The notes under the pieces are model-generated. The model ran no database searches and was not told the origin of the DNA. It worked only from the letters and a program-made list of their open reading frames with translations. Source: Climacteris rufus (lineage: Eukaryota > Chordata > Aves > Passeriformes > Climacteridae). Taken from it: 64,000 nucleotides of DNA. The stretch is taken from the NCBI GenBank assembly GCA_013398175.1, contig VZRZ01008693.1, forward strand, positions 981,288 to 1,045,287, given 5' to 3'. The position numbers and the translations under genes were made by a program. Position 1 is the stretch's first letter; every line of letters begins with the position of its first letter. Shown here piece by piece: positions 12,101 through 27,100 of this stretch.

Positions 12101-15100
12101 AGTAGCGTTACTCTCATCTCTAAAATCACTTTTATTGCCTCTATTATTTGAGAAGCAAAGACAGCACATTAAAAGTGAAAGAAAACTGCCAGCATGACAG
12201 CTTTCATTTACATTTTGATAGTTCTAAATGCAGCCTTCAGGACTGAACTAACTTCATATTTCACTGCATTTTCATTTCTTAATCTAATAAAATACATATT
12301 TTTCTGGACTTTATTGCTATTGCTTCAGGCTTGGGCATTTTAAATGTTGTTGTTATGTTTTCAGAGCAAGTTGTAGCATAAAATATAAATAGAATTGTGG
12401 CAAAGAAGCAGTAAATTGACCCACATATACATTACTTTGGAAGCATATTTTAAAACTCATTATCAGAATTGTTTCTCTTGCTGCTGCAGTAAATACTATG
12501 TCATATCATTATGTTTTGGAGGTAGAAAAAAAAATGAATAGCTTGTTAAACATTTAAAGTAAATGTGCACTGAAATGAAAAGTAGAAAGAAGACATTTGT
12601 TAACATTCAGGGCATTCTAAACCTGTAACAATTACTGCTTTTATCATTATTTATAAAAAAACTTACTGAAATGCCACTCAAAGTTCATTAAAAACCACAT
12701 TTTTAAAATGCAAGAGCAGTGAAAAGTATTACAGAAGAAACCCCTGTGAAATCCAGCACCAATTACACAAGTAAACTGGCAGGAGCAAGCTGATGGAAAA
12801 TTAAAGTGTATCAGAAGTTGCATTTATTTCACAGATATTGAGGAAATCAGAAGATAACAACACTGAAAGGTTGCAAAGACATAACTATTTCTTTAAAAAA
12901 ATTCCAAAGCAAAAATAGATACTTCAATGTAATTGAAGGGGTATACTACTGAGATTATGCTTTTATACCCCCTACTGAGGACAACCATCCATAATATTAC
13001 TGGAGCCTTTCTGATGATTCAGTAAGCTAAGGCCAAGTGAAGGGGGAAAAACATTCAGAATTCTTGCTTTGGATCTACTGATTGAACACAATTTAGTCAG
13101 ACAATCATCAAAGAGATGCCATTTCAAAAATTTCCGTTGGAACAGAAACATGGATAATAAAATCAGAAGAGACAACTATAGTCAGAACTTTGGAACTACA
13201 GATCACAGAACTACACGGATTAATTTGAATGATCGAATGTCTTTTAAAAATAACTAATTGACCAAATGCATTCCTGTTGCACCAGAGTAAATCTAGCTCA
13301 ATTTCTTTCTGAATTTACTTCTTTATATTTCAAACAAAATAAGTTTACCCACTTCCTTTGTGTATCCTAAAAATAATTTAAATTGTAGTATTCAAATTAC
13401 AACCAGAGAGTATCTGTTCTGCCAACAGGCAATATAAAATAATCACAGGTTAACAATTCATTGCCAACTAACATATGCAGACAAAACAAAACATTCAGAT
13501 TACTCATCTATTATAGTTTCAATTGTTCATTAATGATAATTTTCTCCCTTTTTTAATCCTTCATCTTTATTTTATTACATTAAAAAATGAATGTAAATAA
13601 TTCAAAGTGCACTTAGGAAGATGCAATGCTTCATTAAACAAAGAACAAAAAATGCAATTTTTTTCTGAAGTAGTTAATTAAGTACCTGAAATACAGCATT
13701 AAAGCAATTCCATAGGATATCAGAGTATGCAACAGGTAGTGTCTGCAGCCAAGCCTTTAAAATAGGCTTCCAGTCTAATACTGAAGAACTCATGAAGACC
13801 ATCCCATTACGAGAAACTGTTGCAGGGGAAGCATTGTCAATGTTGTGAGGCTCAAAAATAATTTTGCAATTGGGGGACATTGGAATACGATCTCCATTTG
13901 CCAAAGTAAGGGTCTTATTATCATCCAGAACAGAGTTCAGATTTTCAATCCATATTGCATCAACAGGTCCATCCAAAACTATCCAGATATGCTCACCCTA
14001 AAAAAAGAGGAGAGACACACATTTGACCAAAACCACACATTCATGTAATATCAGAAAATGTACTCTTAGCTATAAATAATGTCATAATTTGGTATTCAGC
14101 AAAAATACAATATAAAAATGCAATTTTTATAATTTGCTCAATGATTTTAATCCTTCTTGTGTTACCTTGTGTCACATCAAAAAGGATATTAAGAAATAGT
14201 GATAAAAATTAATTTGCACTGCACTAAGCATAAAATTGTTTTTTCCTCCTACAAAAGTACATTAGCCATGCCAGCATCCATCAGAATGGATGATAACATT
14301 TCCCACTAAATGCAGTCATAGGCACAGGCACAAAGTCAGTCGTTGTGGGATGTTACCCAAGTATTTCATGTCAGGCTTCCCATTTCCAAAGTCAGAACTG
14401 AGTGACTGTTCAGAAGATGTGAGTGTAATGATGATTCTGTGAGACATGATCTGCAGGTTTGATAAGAAAATTGGGAAATGCCTACATTGATTTCTTACCA
14501 AAGTCTCTACATTCTGATCTAAGTAGTGAAATAGAGTGGCAAAGACATAAAACCAGACAGGAGAAATTTGACTTTCCTGTCCTCATATCAAAACATGAAC
14601 ACACCTTGCTTTTGTGTTTGAATGGTAGGACTAACTGCTTACAGAAGAAAGCAAACCCCTTAAAATCTTTTCTAAATGAATTCTTGAATCTCAAACACTC
14701 GGGAAGCCTAGCGCTGTTTGGGATATATATGTAATTCTGACTTTTGTGTACATTCAGCTCATCAAAAACAAAGCAAAATTAACACTGCATATTCCCATTT
14801 GATTTTATAAAGGAACACCTTTCAGATAAATGACAGGTAATGACACCTTATGGAAACAGTATTAAATGTTTATCATGATACAATATCCATTACCTTCTTT
14901 GTTTTTAAAGTTTTTCTCCATAACGTAGAGAAAATGCCATCTGTCCAGTCATTTGTAGCAACATCAAGGGTACCGAACATCTGGGAAGCTGTGATTGCCT
15001 TTGGGTTCATTCTCATCTCTTTATGAGGAGCACCACAATCTGTCATTGCTTTCATCAAAATATTAATGCATTTTGTCTTTCCTGCACCAGTTGGACCTAG

Positions 15101-18100
15101 AGTCATCATACCTTAAAATAATATAAACATGGTTTGAAATGAAATGTCAGTATGTCATGCTACCATTTAATGGTTCATTGCATCTACGATCCTTGTTTTA
15201 TTTTTATCAAAAGCCAATACAAAAGGATGTTTCTCACTCCACTTAATGTTGACTGAAATGGAATTTCAAAATATTATTAAAAGGCCTCTATAAATGTCTC
15301 TCTATTATGATAGCCTATGTGGGTCTGTATCCTCCCTCAGGGAGTTTTTTCCTTTTTCTAATGGGAAAACACAACAGCTTTTTGATGCTCTCATTCAATG
15401 ACATTGACATGAATGGTGGCAAACAAAACCAGTAATTTCTAAATGTATCCAACGAGAATGAGTACCTTCCAATTATATACAAAATTGAGTGTATCTTTCT
15501 GAAGCAAAAGTAACAAAAATATTTACCTGCATCTGTCCATGCTGACATTTTAATAGATCTTTCTTACATAAAACCAGTTAACAGCAAACACACTTAATTT
15601 CATCACTGTACACACATGTTGCCTAAAGAAAAATAAATTATGTCTTCAACAATAAATTGAGCCTACAGTTGATCTTTTTCAGTTATGTTTTCTAAATCAC
15701 CTATTCAATAGGCCTAGAATCTGTCCAAAATCAGATGGGACATTCAAATTGAGACTTCCAAAGTCATTTAAGAGACCTAGATAAGTCCTATTACCCCTAA
15801 AGGCAACTGGACAAGGTAATCCTCAGTTGGCTTTGAAAATTTCTTCAACAAAGGTATGGGACAATCACACACCCAGGTTACAAACCTAAGCCAGTGCAAT
15901 GCACGTTTCATGATGTTTTCTCTAAAACTAACAGGAGCTGGATATTACCCAAAACAATCTGAGGACCCAGAAAATCACTTACTGGTGCCATATGTTACAT
16001 ATGGGGAAATCTAATACAAGCTCTTCAATGTTAACCAAGTGGCTTCTTTTAAAAAGAGACACATTTAGTCATAACTGAAATAATTAACTCTTCCATGGTT
16101 TCTATATAGAAATAGCTGTTACGGTTTGATATAGAACACTGAATCCAGCAATCTGGATGTAAATTATTAACTCTGCATTAACCAGTTTCTTGGTCTAACC
16201 AACAATCTGAATTAAAGGTTTGAGCCATTAAGGACTCAGACTGTGCTACGCAAATGAGTTTTTCCTTTAATTTATTTCATTAGTTTAACCTGACTATTCT
16301 TTTATTATGACATGAAAAGGGAAAATAAGAATGATTCTATCTTCATAAATCTTTCCTCCTGTATTTATATTACCTTTATATTTTCCCCTTATTATACTAA
16401 AAAATCATTAATTAGAGGTTAGGGGTGTGGGGGACATTTCAAAGTAGGGGTATTATTTTTCCACTCAGCTATGAATTGTAAACCTGAATTTACTACTGTC
16501 TTTGATACCCTTCCTTGGACAGCATAAACTTTACTCAATAACCTTTTCTGCACTGTAAATATGCGTTTTCATAGAATCAAAGAATGGTTGAGGTTGGAAG
16601 GCACCTTTGTAGTCTATCTCGTCCAACTGCCCTGGTCCAGCAGGAGGAAAACTTATTTCTCCTCAGTATAAATGGCAAGAATCGATCACAAAGAAAACAC
16701 TTGGAATTATCTTGCATGCATGGTAGAATCTATACAAGTAAAGGTGTAAGAGATTATTTTTTGTAATCTTCCCAGCCTTTTAATCTCACAGTAACATTAA
16801 ACTTAAGCTTCATGACTGAGCTCTCAAAAAATTGTTTTCAGAACGCTGAATAAAATTGCTGTTTCTAGATTTTAATGTATACGTTTTAACTTGTTCTATA
16901 GAAATTTCAGTCACCAAAAGGCACACTCATATTCCCCATAAAAATGCAATACAACAAAGCTAAAATCTCACTGTGTGTGCATTGCACACTAAAAAAAGGT
17001 CATAACAGCTTCCTAAGCAAAATATCCACATAGGCTTTAAAAATTACATCTGTTCAATTTTTAAAAACATTTTTCATTAAATTAATCTGCATTCTCGTGG
17101 CAGATAATATGAAAAATATTGCTTTTATGGAGTCTCAAAACCTCATCTAGCATGCTAACCATGTCGAACTCGTTGAGTTTCATACAGCTGAATAAGTTTA
17201 AGTATCCATGGTGGATGATTAATAAGCCCTGCTTCCTCTGTCTGTTTTTGGATGGCTGACTGTAGTTCAGGATATCCAGATTTATCCAGAGTAATTCCAG
17301 GGAATAGGTCATTAATGAGACTCATAAATAAAGGTTCATCTTCATCCACCTGTCAAGGACAAAGTAGTGGGAAATACATTATTTATTCATGGAAATTATT
17401 ATTATAACTGTAAACAATCGTCAAGATATGCCATGTAAAAAGATGGCAGTGAAAATCTTTTCTCTTTCAAAGCAAATATTGTCATTATCCATAAGTTTTA
17501 TGAAGTGAATTTCATACAATTAAATTGGAAGTAGCAATTTCTAAATTAAATACTTCAAGCTGGTAAAAATGCTAACAACTTAATACAACGTTCTTCAATG
17601 TATACAAACATATATTTCTTGATTTGTTACATAAGTCAGAAAGACTAATTCCAATAATATTGTGCCTTAGAATTGTTATGATTCCTTTCCTTCTGTAAAT
17701 CACTGAAGCATCGCTATAGGTTTGAATGCATGTACCAATGCGCTGAATAGATTAATATCAGAAAGAGAGTAATTGGTTCCATCACAAAACTGGCTCCCAA
17801 GGTAAATACACAGTCTAGACATGCTATAACCTTTTAATTACAGCAATAAAAAGAAAGATGAATACTTTAAATAGTATTATTGAAAGACATTAGACTATGC
17901 AAGTAGGCGTTAGTTGCTTCCAATTACCTCACTTAATGCAATTCTTATGATGTTCTGAAAAGGCAACAGACTCCCAAGAAATGTATAAATTGAAACTCTG
18001 GATTAAGAAGGATCTTTGATGACATTATTAAAAGTTAATACAATGTATTCTTCCTTCTCTCCTTAGGGTAAAAAGAATTAAAAACAAGAGCCAATTAGAG

Positions 18101-21100
18101 GACCAGGTAGGTCCCCTAGGATCAGATGGCATTTCCAATTATTTTTTCAGCTAAAGCTTCCGATGTGTTTTTCTCTCTTTAAAAGACAAATAATGCTCAC
18201 ACAGTTACTGTGTGATTCTGATTCTCTACTCATTGGTAGATCATATTAAAAACTTCAAAATAATGTATCCAAATGCTGAAGAGAAATAGCTTTTCAAAGT
18301 TCATAATAAAAACCATTAAAAATGCAAACAAAATACTCTATTGGGGAAAGTCACAGTGTTACATTACCAGTTTGGAGAGGTTCATGTCCCGCAGAACTCT
18401 CATCACAACAGTTTTCTCTGGCTCTTGGGGATTAGATCTTTTCACTGCTCCAAGCGTTCTTAAAACAGACAGGATATTTCTAAGCCCAAAGTCATAGTGA
18501 ACCTTGAAATAAAGCATACACACAATTGGTACTTTAAAGGTCAAAGAGTATAAAATCAAGAGAGAGATGAAAACTAAATTCACTACATAAATAAATGTTA
18601 TTGAACTTTTAAATACAATGAAATTCAAAGCTCTTCATCTTTTCAACTAGATTCTCAGTTCTGTTGTTACCAAATCCGGAAGTTATTTTCTAGAGTTGTA
18701 TGTTCATACTTACCAAGTCCCCTTTTTCGTGGTGAGCTACTGCTCTTACAAGTCATCTGTAACAGAGCTGCATCTTTCAGAATTTTGTTAAATTCATGAT
18801 TTGCCAGATACACAAACACCAAACCACATCTCCAGACTACACTCTGTTTTCTGCTCATGCAAGGACTGTTGCTCTCTTGATATATGGCACTGGGATTCAT
18901 GAGTAAAAGGGTCAATCTCTTGCTGATATTAAGAAACATACCAAAATTATTCCGGTATAAGTTGTTATATGCAAGTCTATCCCATCCTGTACTCAAAGAC
19001 TTTCTGCTTTGTGGATGGTATTATAACAATTTTGTTCAGAAGGATTCACTTCCAACATCCTAGAGGTTTATCTAACTGTTTTTGGACTTAGGCAGGTAGG
19101 ATCTGGAATATCTTCCCTTTCTCTACTGGTGCAGCTGAATATTTGTAGAATCATACAAATATACTCAATTAATTTTAGTGCTTGTACTTGGATATCCAAG
19201 TCTTAGTTAACATAGATTTGAAAACACATAGAAATGTTCTGCAGTGTATTTCCTCTTTCATCATTGATGCAAACCCTACAAGGAAAGCTATCAGGATAAA
19301 GATTTTAAGTTATAAAGTCTCCAATGATGCCAACTGCTCAGAAAACTGTGTGGTAAAGACGCATATGGAATGAGATAATCAAGACATTGTTGTATTTAGA
19401 GAACATCTGCTCCCTCTGATTGATGAGAAATGTTTTAAAACCAAGTGTATAGACTCTTCTTTACACTATCTATTGTGTGTTGACCTTGTCTAGCTTCCAG
19501 ACGCCCTTTCACTCCCTCTGCTCAACAGAACGGGGGAGAAAAAGAAGAAAAGAAAGCTCATGGGTTGATAGAAAGCCAGAGACATCATTTACCAGTTACC
19601 ATCTGTGGTGGTTTGATAAATTTGGGAGGTCTAGCTTTTTGGGTGTGGTAGGGGCCAAAAGATGGCCACTGTAAGGAGCTTCCAGAAGCTCCCACAGCTG
19701 TCCAGTCAGGGCCTATCTCTGATGGCTCCTGGGAGATTGATGTGCTGTTTTCCACAGTTGGGCCAATTAGGAAGGAGAGTGACGCCTCTGCGACAGTATA
19801 TTTAAGAAGCAATCTCTGCAGTACACACGCGCGCTCCATGTAGCCCTGTAGTCATGTAGGTTGTAGGTTAGGCAGGGGAGAAGGAGTACAGCAAACAACT
19901 GAGAAGAACAACTGAACCATCAGATATGAGAACCAGCAGACTCTGCCAGTCTGCCAAAGAAGAGGAACAGTGGGGGAGGAGGTTCCTGCATCATCGGAAC
20001 TGAGACATCTTCAAAGCCTGTGGTGAGAAACTTTAATCAAACTTGGAGCGGAGACAGTGCAGGAGGGTGTGAACTCCCACAAGAGTAGCTGTGTCTGGTG
20101 GGGATCAAGGACTTTGCTCCTGAATCAAGAAGGGAGTCAATTATGTTAAAAGAAGCCTGGTTTTATTCCTATCCTAAGCGAGAGACCAGCCCGATGAGGG
20201 AGGATGGAGCGGAGATGATGCAGAAAGGAGTGATCTCCTACAGAAGGGGCTTTGGTCTGGTGAGGAATGGACACAGTCAGTAACGGCTTCTACTCCTAGA
20301 AGGGTTGAACTGCAGGAGTCGGTGAGGTAAAGAAGTTTTGTGTCACCCCCACTCTAAGTGTGGACCGGCCTGATTTGGGAGGAAACAGCGGTGGCAGTTT
20401 CGGGCAGGCTGCGTGCCAACTTCTGCAAACCGTGCCATGGTGCCAAAGGAGAGAGAGAGAGAGACCCCCCCAGGTATAACTGCTAAGAAGAGGAAACACC
20501 TGAGCATCTAAGGACTAAACTATTTAGAGAAAACCCCCTCCCCGGGTTCCCCTTACGATCTGGGAGAAGAGAGAGGGCTGTGAATCTTTTTTGGGGGTGG
20601 GGGGATAGGAGGATGGCGGAGGAAGAATGTTTAGGAGATGTTCCTTTGTTTTTGCTTGCTCCTTTGACTCTGTAATAAATTCACTTTATCACTTAGAAGC
20701 ACTGACCTTGTCTCAGCCTGATTTTGCTCTTTTGCCAGCATTTCTTATCATGGTTTAGTAACACAGTTCAATTCGGAAGGGGGAAAAGAGCAGTACTAGT
20801 GGGGCCTTGGCCATTGGCCAGGGCTAAACCACTACACCATCACAGGCAAAACAGACTTGAATTGGAGAAAAATAGTTTAATTTATGGCCAGTTAGAATAT
20901 ACATCGATAGTGAGAAAAAAAGACAAATTAAAACAGCACTTTTTTCACAGACTCCAACCCTATTTCATAGCCTGAGAGATTGGAAAAATACATTGAGTAA
21001 ACCTCAGAATTTTCAGCAAGCAATAACTTATTGATTAGGTTTGCAGATGATACCAAACTGGCAAACTAAACCACAACTAGAGTTCAAAGTTACCAAGAGA

Positions 21101-24100
21101 AATTCAATACATTACCTAGTGTGATGCAATTAAATAACGGCAAGTACAAAATACTTAAGATGGTAATAACCAACTGCACAAATAAAGAGTAAAAACTCTT
21201 CTTCACTGAGTTGAGAAACAAGTCAGGTGCAGAAAGCTTTGCAGAAAAATATCTGACATTGGACTGATGTCACAAGCTCCCCAATTACTTATCTACAATT
21301 ATAATGGGCAATAAAAACGGAAGTGTCCTTTTTAGGACAGTTGAAAAGATATTTCCATTGTAGTTGGCATTTCTATGCCATGCCCAAAAGCTGGATTCCA
21401 CATTTGAAGATGAACAGTACTGAAGAGAAATTTGGAAAGAAATAAAAGCTATCAGTTGACTAGAAAACATGCTATATATCAGGAAGAAGTAACACAAAAT
21501 CTACTGTAGAAGCAGGCAGAATGAAAATGTAGGGTGAGTTGCAATAAAAGTCTTCAACGTGCAAGAGATACCTGCAAGGAGGAATAGAAAGGAAAAGAAG
21601 TAATGCACTTACCTAGAGCAAGGGACATTTGCATTAACTTTTAGAGAAAACATTGTGACTGTAATGAAAATTAAACTTTGGAACAGATTGCTTGGGAAAC
21701 TGCAGGTTATGTGTCAATAGAAAATGTTAAGAACAATGACAATCATTTATAGCAAATTATTTAATTAAGAATTACTTTTCCTCCAGAAAGGTAAGTGGAT
21801 GGCTCTGCCCAGCCTCATTTTCTGTTATTCAATCAGGTACAAGTTATTACCAGTCGAAAAAGTTAGGTATGAATATTCAGCCATGTACTGTCAGGAAATC
21901 TCATTTGCAGATGGAAACATTAAGACAAAAAGATTAACAACTTCAAGTGATATTTGGAAAGCAGATTATACGTTAATGATGAAGTCACCTGACTTCACCA
22001 TCATTTGGTAAATTGACATGTCCTAGTGAAATGCCCAGAATCATGACAAGGACTGATATATTTCTTTTTCTCCATGCTAGACAACCATCACTGACATACT
22101 GGAATGAGCCCAGCAAAGGATGACTGAGAGGAAAAGAGTCAATGGTCAAAATTTTCAATGGTTTACATCATGAAAGGATTCTACACAATTAGAGTGGTCA
22201 GACACAGAAAAGGTACCCAAAGAGACTGAATATCTCCATATTCAACAACCTCAACAAGTGCCTTAGCAACCTGCTTTAAATTGAGACATGCTGAGCAAAA
22301 AATTGGACAATATGACCTCTGGAGGTCCCTTCCAACTTACACAAGACTATAAATCTATAGAAGTGATTACTTTGTTAAATTTGAAGAAATATTTTCATAC
22401 CTATCAGATAATTTAAAATGAGTTAAACAGACTTTTAAAGACAAGTTTTCTAGTGCGTTTCAAACTGACCTACATGATGGGTGATTCAAAGTGATCACCA
22501 TTTATTTACCTTAATCTGTCTGCTACTTTTACAACTGCTTTGCCTTCCAGGAATGGCACAAAACAGCTAGAATTTACTGGGAAATGTGGATTATGAGTTA
22601 TTTCTTTGCTATATCTTTTAATAACAATCTTTAAAGATTGTGTCTGAGCAAAATGGACTGCAGTGGTATAGCTGATGGTCTTGTAAGGAATAATTAAAAA
22701 TTTGAAAATAAAAGTCTCTGTACTAGAAGCATGGTTTGCTCCGTGGGGAAAAGAAAAAAAGGGTATCAGTGGTTTTCTCCGTATGAAAGCACCTTAAAGA
22801 CACGATTCACAAAAAGGGATTATTGCTTCATTTACTTTCAAGCTTTGTTAGGTATTTCTTCTCAGTTTCTGTTTTTCCCCAAACTGGGTGAGGCTTTGTG
22901 GAAGGAGGCAGTAGGTAAGAAGTCCTGTAACAAAGCCAAATAATTCAGCTTTTGGAGGCTCTGTCAGAATAACTCTTTCACAGGCTTGTGGACACCTTGG
23001 GCTTCCTACATTTGCTAAGGACTATTCTTTTACTTTACTGTTTATTGTTTTGCTTTACTGAAGGAGATGTCAGTCAGGGTGCCTTTGGCTACTTGTGAGT
23101 CCGAGTTCCTCTTTCTACAGAGTTTGCATTTGTACATCTGAAATGTCTGGAGGACTTCATGTGTTCCTTCTGGCACATTCCTTTATGTTTTCTGGGAGGC
23201 AAGTTCAGCTGGTGAATGCTTGTTTGTTTTATTTTCTTTTGTTGATATATTGCATTTGCTGAAAACAGGCAATGTTCTGCCATTTCCTATTGCATTGGTT
23301 CTTTATGTGACCCTGATTTTTCCAGTCAACTGGCAGGATACCCAGCACTACTTAACTTCAAATTTCAAATTTACCATTAAAAAATTAAATAAGTAAGTTC
23401 CACTAGGAAAGATAGATTAATATGAATCATGTAATCACAGAATTTGAGTTGGAAGTCATTTAGACTGACCTTAAAGATCATTTAGTTCCAACCCCCCTGG
23501 CATGAGCAGGGACACTTTCCACTAGGCCAGGTTACTCAGAGCCCCATCCAATCTGGCCTTGAACACTTCCAGAGATGAGGAGTCCAAAAACTCACTGAGC
23601 AACATGTTCCAGTGCCTCTCTACCCTTATAGTAAAGAATTTCTTCTTAATATCTAATCTGTCTCTAAGACAGACTGTCTGCACCTTATAATTTTAGTTTT
23701 CTGGCTAGGCAGAAGCTGTTTGTGTCCCACTGTACTCGTAGAAGTAGGTTCATGAGATTTCCGTATCTAATCTGATGAACTCAGTAGATCTCTGTATATA
23801 ATTACACATTGCATCAGATGTATTCCTCAACCTACAACAAATTTCACAAGGAACTTGAGCAAGTGTTTCAAATTATTTCATTCCTACTACAATAACAACA
23901 CACATTCAAATCAGGAAGTGGTAGACCCAACTGAGAAGCAGAAGATCCAGCCCGTGGTGAACAAGAGAGATGTCAACAATGATGGAATAGTGTGGAAAGC
24001 AGCCCGTCTTGAGTGAATATGTGCAGATAAGGAAGGGCAAAGAGAACAGCATCATGGCAGAAGCTCTCACAGCAGAAGCAGGTGTCAGTTTGAAGTGCCT

Positions 24101-27100
24101 GTTCACTAAGGCATATGCAGCACGTCAACAAAACAGGAAAAATTAGAGCTCTTTGTGCAGGTACAGGGCTACAGTTGGACTAGGAAATGTGGTGGGATAG
24201 CTGCAATAGATGAATACAGGTTCTTTAGGAAGGACGGGCCAGGATGGCTGGATTGGGAGTTGCCCTTTAAAGTGAAAGAGAGTGGGAATGCTTTGCCTTA
24301 GGATGACTAATGAGTCAGTTGAGATAACCTGAGTTCGAATTAGAGGGCTGAACAACATTGTGGCAGATATCTTCTGCAAACACCCTGATAAGGAAGAAGC
24401 TGATTAATCTTTCTTCAAACAATTGGAATCAGCCTCATCTTTGCAAGCCCTGGTCCTCACTCCACACCCCAATATCTGCTGGGAAGGCAATACAGCAGGA
24501 CAGAGGCATTCCAGGAGATTTCAACACTGTCTCCAATAACGTGCTCACACACAAAATGGTGACTAGATAAGCGGTCAGACACTTCCACAGCTTGACCAAA
24601 GAGTCTGTGCAGTCTCTGTCCTTCAAGATAATCAAAGCTCATCTAGACAAGGTGCTGAGCCACCTGCTCTAATTGACCTCACTTTGAGCAGAGGCATAGG
24701 ACCTTTTGATCTCCAGAGGTCCCAGAGAAAAACTCAATTTTAATCTGATTTTATAACTGTATATAATGGATTTATACAAGAGCAGAACTGTCCAAAGGGC
24801 TGCTCACAGGCACAGGCAGGACAAACTAGCATACTGTCATGGGCTTGCAGAAAGCTCTGCTTCCTGGCTCATGTTACCAAGTACAGTGATCTATGATATG
24901 GTACATAATGTAAATGGTTAGAAGCAAAGATCAGCATAGCAGGCTTCTCTGATGGACACTGTAGAAATGTTAGATGGTCCTGAAGAAATTTAAATACACA
25001 TAGAAGACTGTTCCCCACAAACATCATGGCTTGCATAGCAAAAACTATAGAATTTAAGTTATAAGAGTGATATAAGCATAACATGCAAATTGTCATGTAG
25101 CTGAGTGTAGGGGCTGTGCCCACGTGCACACCCAGAGTACTTGATCACTTACTTTCATTAACATCAAGGAGCTTCCTGGTTAGCATCAGCAAAGGCAAAG
25201 GACTGATCTGAGACAAGATGATTGAGCTACCTGCCTTCACAACAAAGCATTTGACTAATTTGCACAGGACTTTTCCAGGTGAGAATCTCAGACAGTTTCA
25301 TAGAGTCTTCCAGGCAGTTCCTACAATCCCTAGGCCAACTGATAAGCTTCGGTATGTTGATTAACAGGATGAGAGAATATTGCTATCTCAGAGCCTCCAG
25401 GGCAATTTCTGCTGCAGAAATGACCAAACTACATGTAGAAACTCATTGTGCATATGCAGCAGTGGTTGTGTATAAAATATTGTACATCCTTAAGAGAGTT
25501 AAAGTAAGTCCTGTAGACAGTTAAGTTTTGTTTGGGTGTGTGTATTAAATTCTTAAATACATTGTCCAGGAGTGAACCAGTTTCAACACCTGTGACAACA
25601 CAAAACAAGGAAAGCACTTTTCCAGAGGTAGGAGGCCAAATTTCTGATGCTTGCTTGCATACCTTTTTCACACTGGAAATGGAAATGTAGTCAATATGCC
25701 TAGGTTCATCAGTATCCAACCAAACTAGGCATTTGACTCACAATTTATCTACTGTCCATAGGGTTTCTTACTGAGACCCTCTAGTGGACAACCAGCACAG
25801 GGCATTCAAAAGGCAAGAACTAGTTTTATTTCTACCTAAATACTCCATACCAAACAGAACAGCAGTTTTCTGTTTCTAGTAGCAAGTAGCAAGAGAGAGC
25901 CTTGTAGGCACTCTTCAGTTATTTAGAATTCTTACACTGCCTCTGCAATAGATCTGGCCTTCGTAAGTGAAGACATTGAAAAATGTGTCCTCTGCAAGTT
26001 CAGCACAGCAATATACACTGTTCCTCATAACTTCTTCAGCAACTCCATTCTGTTTAAGAATCACAAATCAAATATCCTTTACTATTCAATTTACTGTGAA
26101 AAATAAAAATAACATGACCATTTTAGACTGTTTCTGGAATTTGAAACTGAGAACCCTAAAAACTGTATAGCTCATGAGTGTAAAAATAATTACATATTCT
26201 ACAAAGCATATTATCTGCACATCCTTCCAGTGACAGCTTACAGGTGGACAAATATTTATTTTACCTGTTTAGATAACTGCTCTTCACAGAGTTTGTAGAG
26301 TGTATAGAATTTTTGACTAAGGACTTGGTTATCTCGGAAACCAGCACTTGCCAGCTTGACTCGCATAATAATACTACGGTCAGGCACCATCATGGCAACC
26401 GTGCGGAACTGAATCTTCAGATTTTCGGGAAGTTCCTGTCGTCCTGCATAGCCAGGGTTCTGAAAAAATGCAATTTATAAACCAAAACATTATGCAATGA
26501 TGGCAGGATAGGAAGGTTTTTCTGATAATCATTTGGCAAACACAGAAGCACATGCACATGCACATGCAAGGATAACTTGAGCATGTCACAATTACACATC
26601 GCTATACAGTTGCCTTGATACTGCAGTTCATAAAGTATGGGGTATCACACGTTATTTGGAGATGTCCAAGACGCACAGATATAGACAGCCACTTACAGGT
26701 GTTGTTTGAACTGGTTTAAATAGTTACTTCCTCAGAGTCTTGACAGTGTTCCAGCAGTTACTGTCCCCGGTGAGCATTCCCAGACCATTTCAGTGCAAAG
26801 TCAGTCAAGCAGCGCAAGCCATTACTGAGTATAATTTAAACTAATGGCTCTGACCTTTCACTGAAGATGTCTGAGTCGTTCATATGACTACTGCATGGCT
26901 CAGTTGTGACAACAGTAGTCACTAGCTGTGCAGTGATAACTTCTTAAACTCTTTCAGGTCTTTCCAAACTGTCTACCCACTGGCCTTTGTATGGCACTTA
27001 TTTGCCCTTTTTCCAAGTTACAATCATAACATTAACACTTTTTCAAAGGCATGACACCCTAAAACAAAGAAAAATGCTTCCGTTTTGAGTTGTGGGTATG

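Larger units (their letters stand above)
19604..20836 (+). mobile_element. Solo ERV LTR with target-site duplication
   Basis: 1,233 bases bounded by TGTGGTGGTTT and AAACCACTACA, inverted ends with one mismatch. It is flanked by a perfect 5-bp duplication CCATC (19599-19603 and 20837-20841). Promoter-like CCAAT (19763-19767) and TATATTTA (19797-19804) lie in the first 200 bases, and AATAAA is at 20674-20679, so its transcription sense is plus, antisense to the dynein gene. No internal retroviral sequence lies next to it, so the provirus was reduced to one LTR. A 5-bp duplication fits the ERVL class. Confidence 0.92.
18503..26264 (-). other. Intron between exons v26 and v27 (longest in window)
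   Basis: 7.76 kb. It carries a solo LTR, an old CR1 3' half, a CR1 3' end and an internally deleted CR1. Unassigned stretches (18.5-19.6, 22.4-23.4, 24.8-26.2 kb) show no coding signal that I trust. Confidence 0.88.

Noticed and set aside
18667..18996. 109-codon minus-strand open frame in the large intron
   Set aside because: Exon v26 joins v27 in frame without it and it has no resemblance to dynein.
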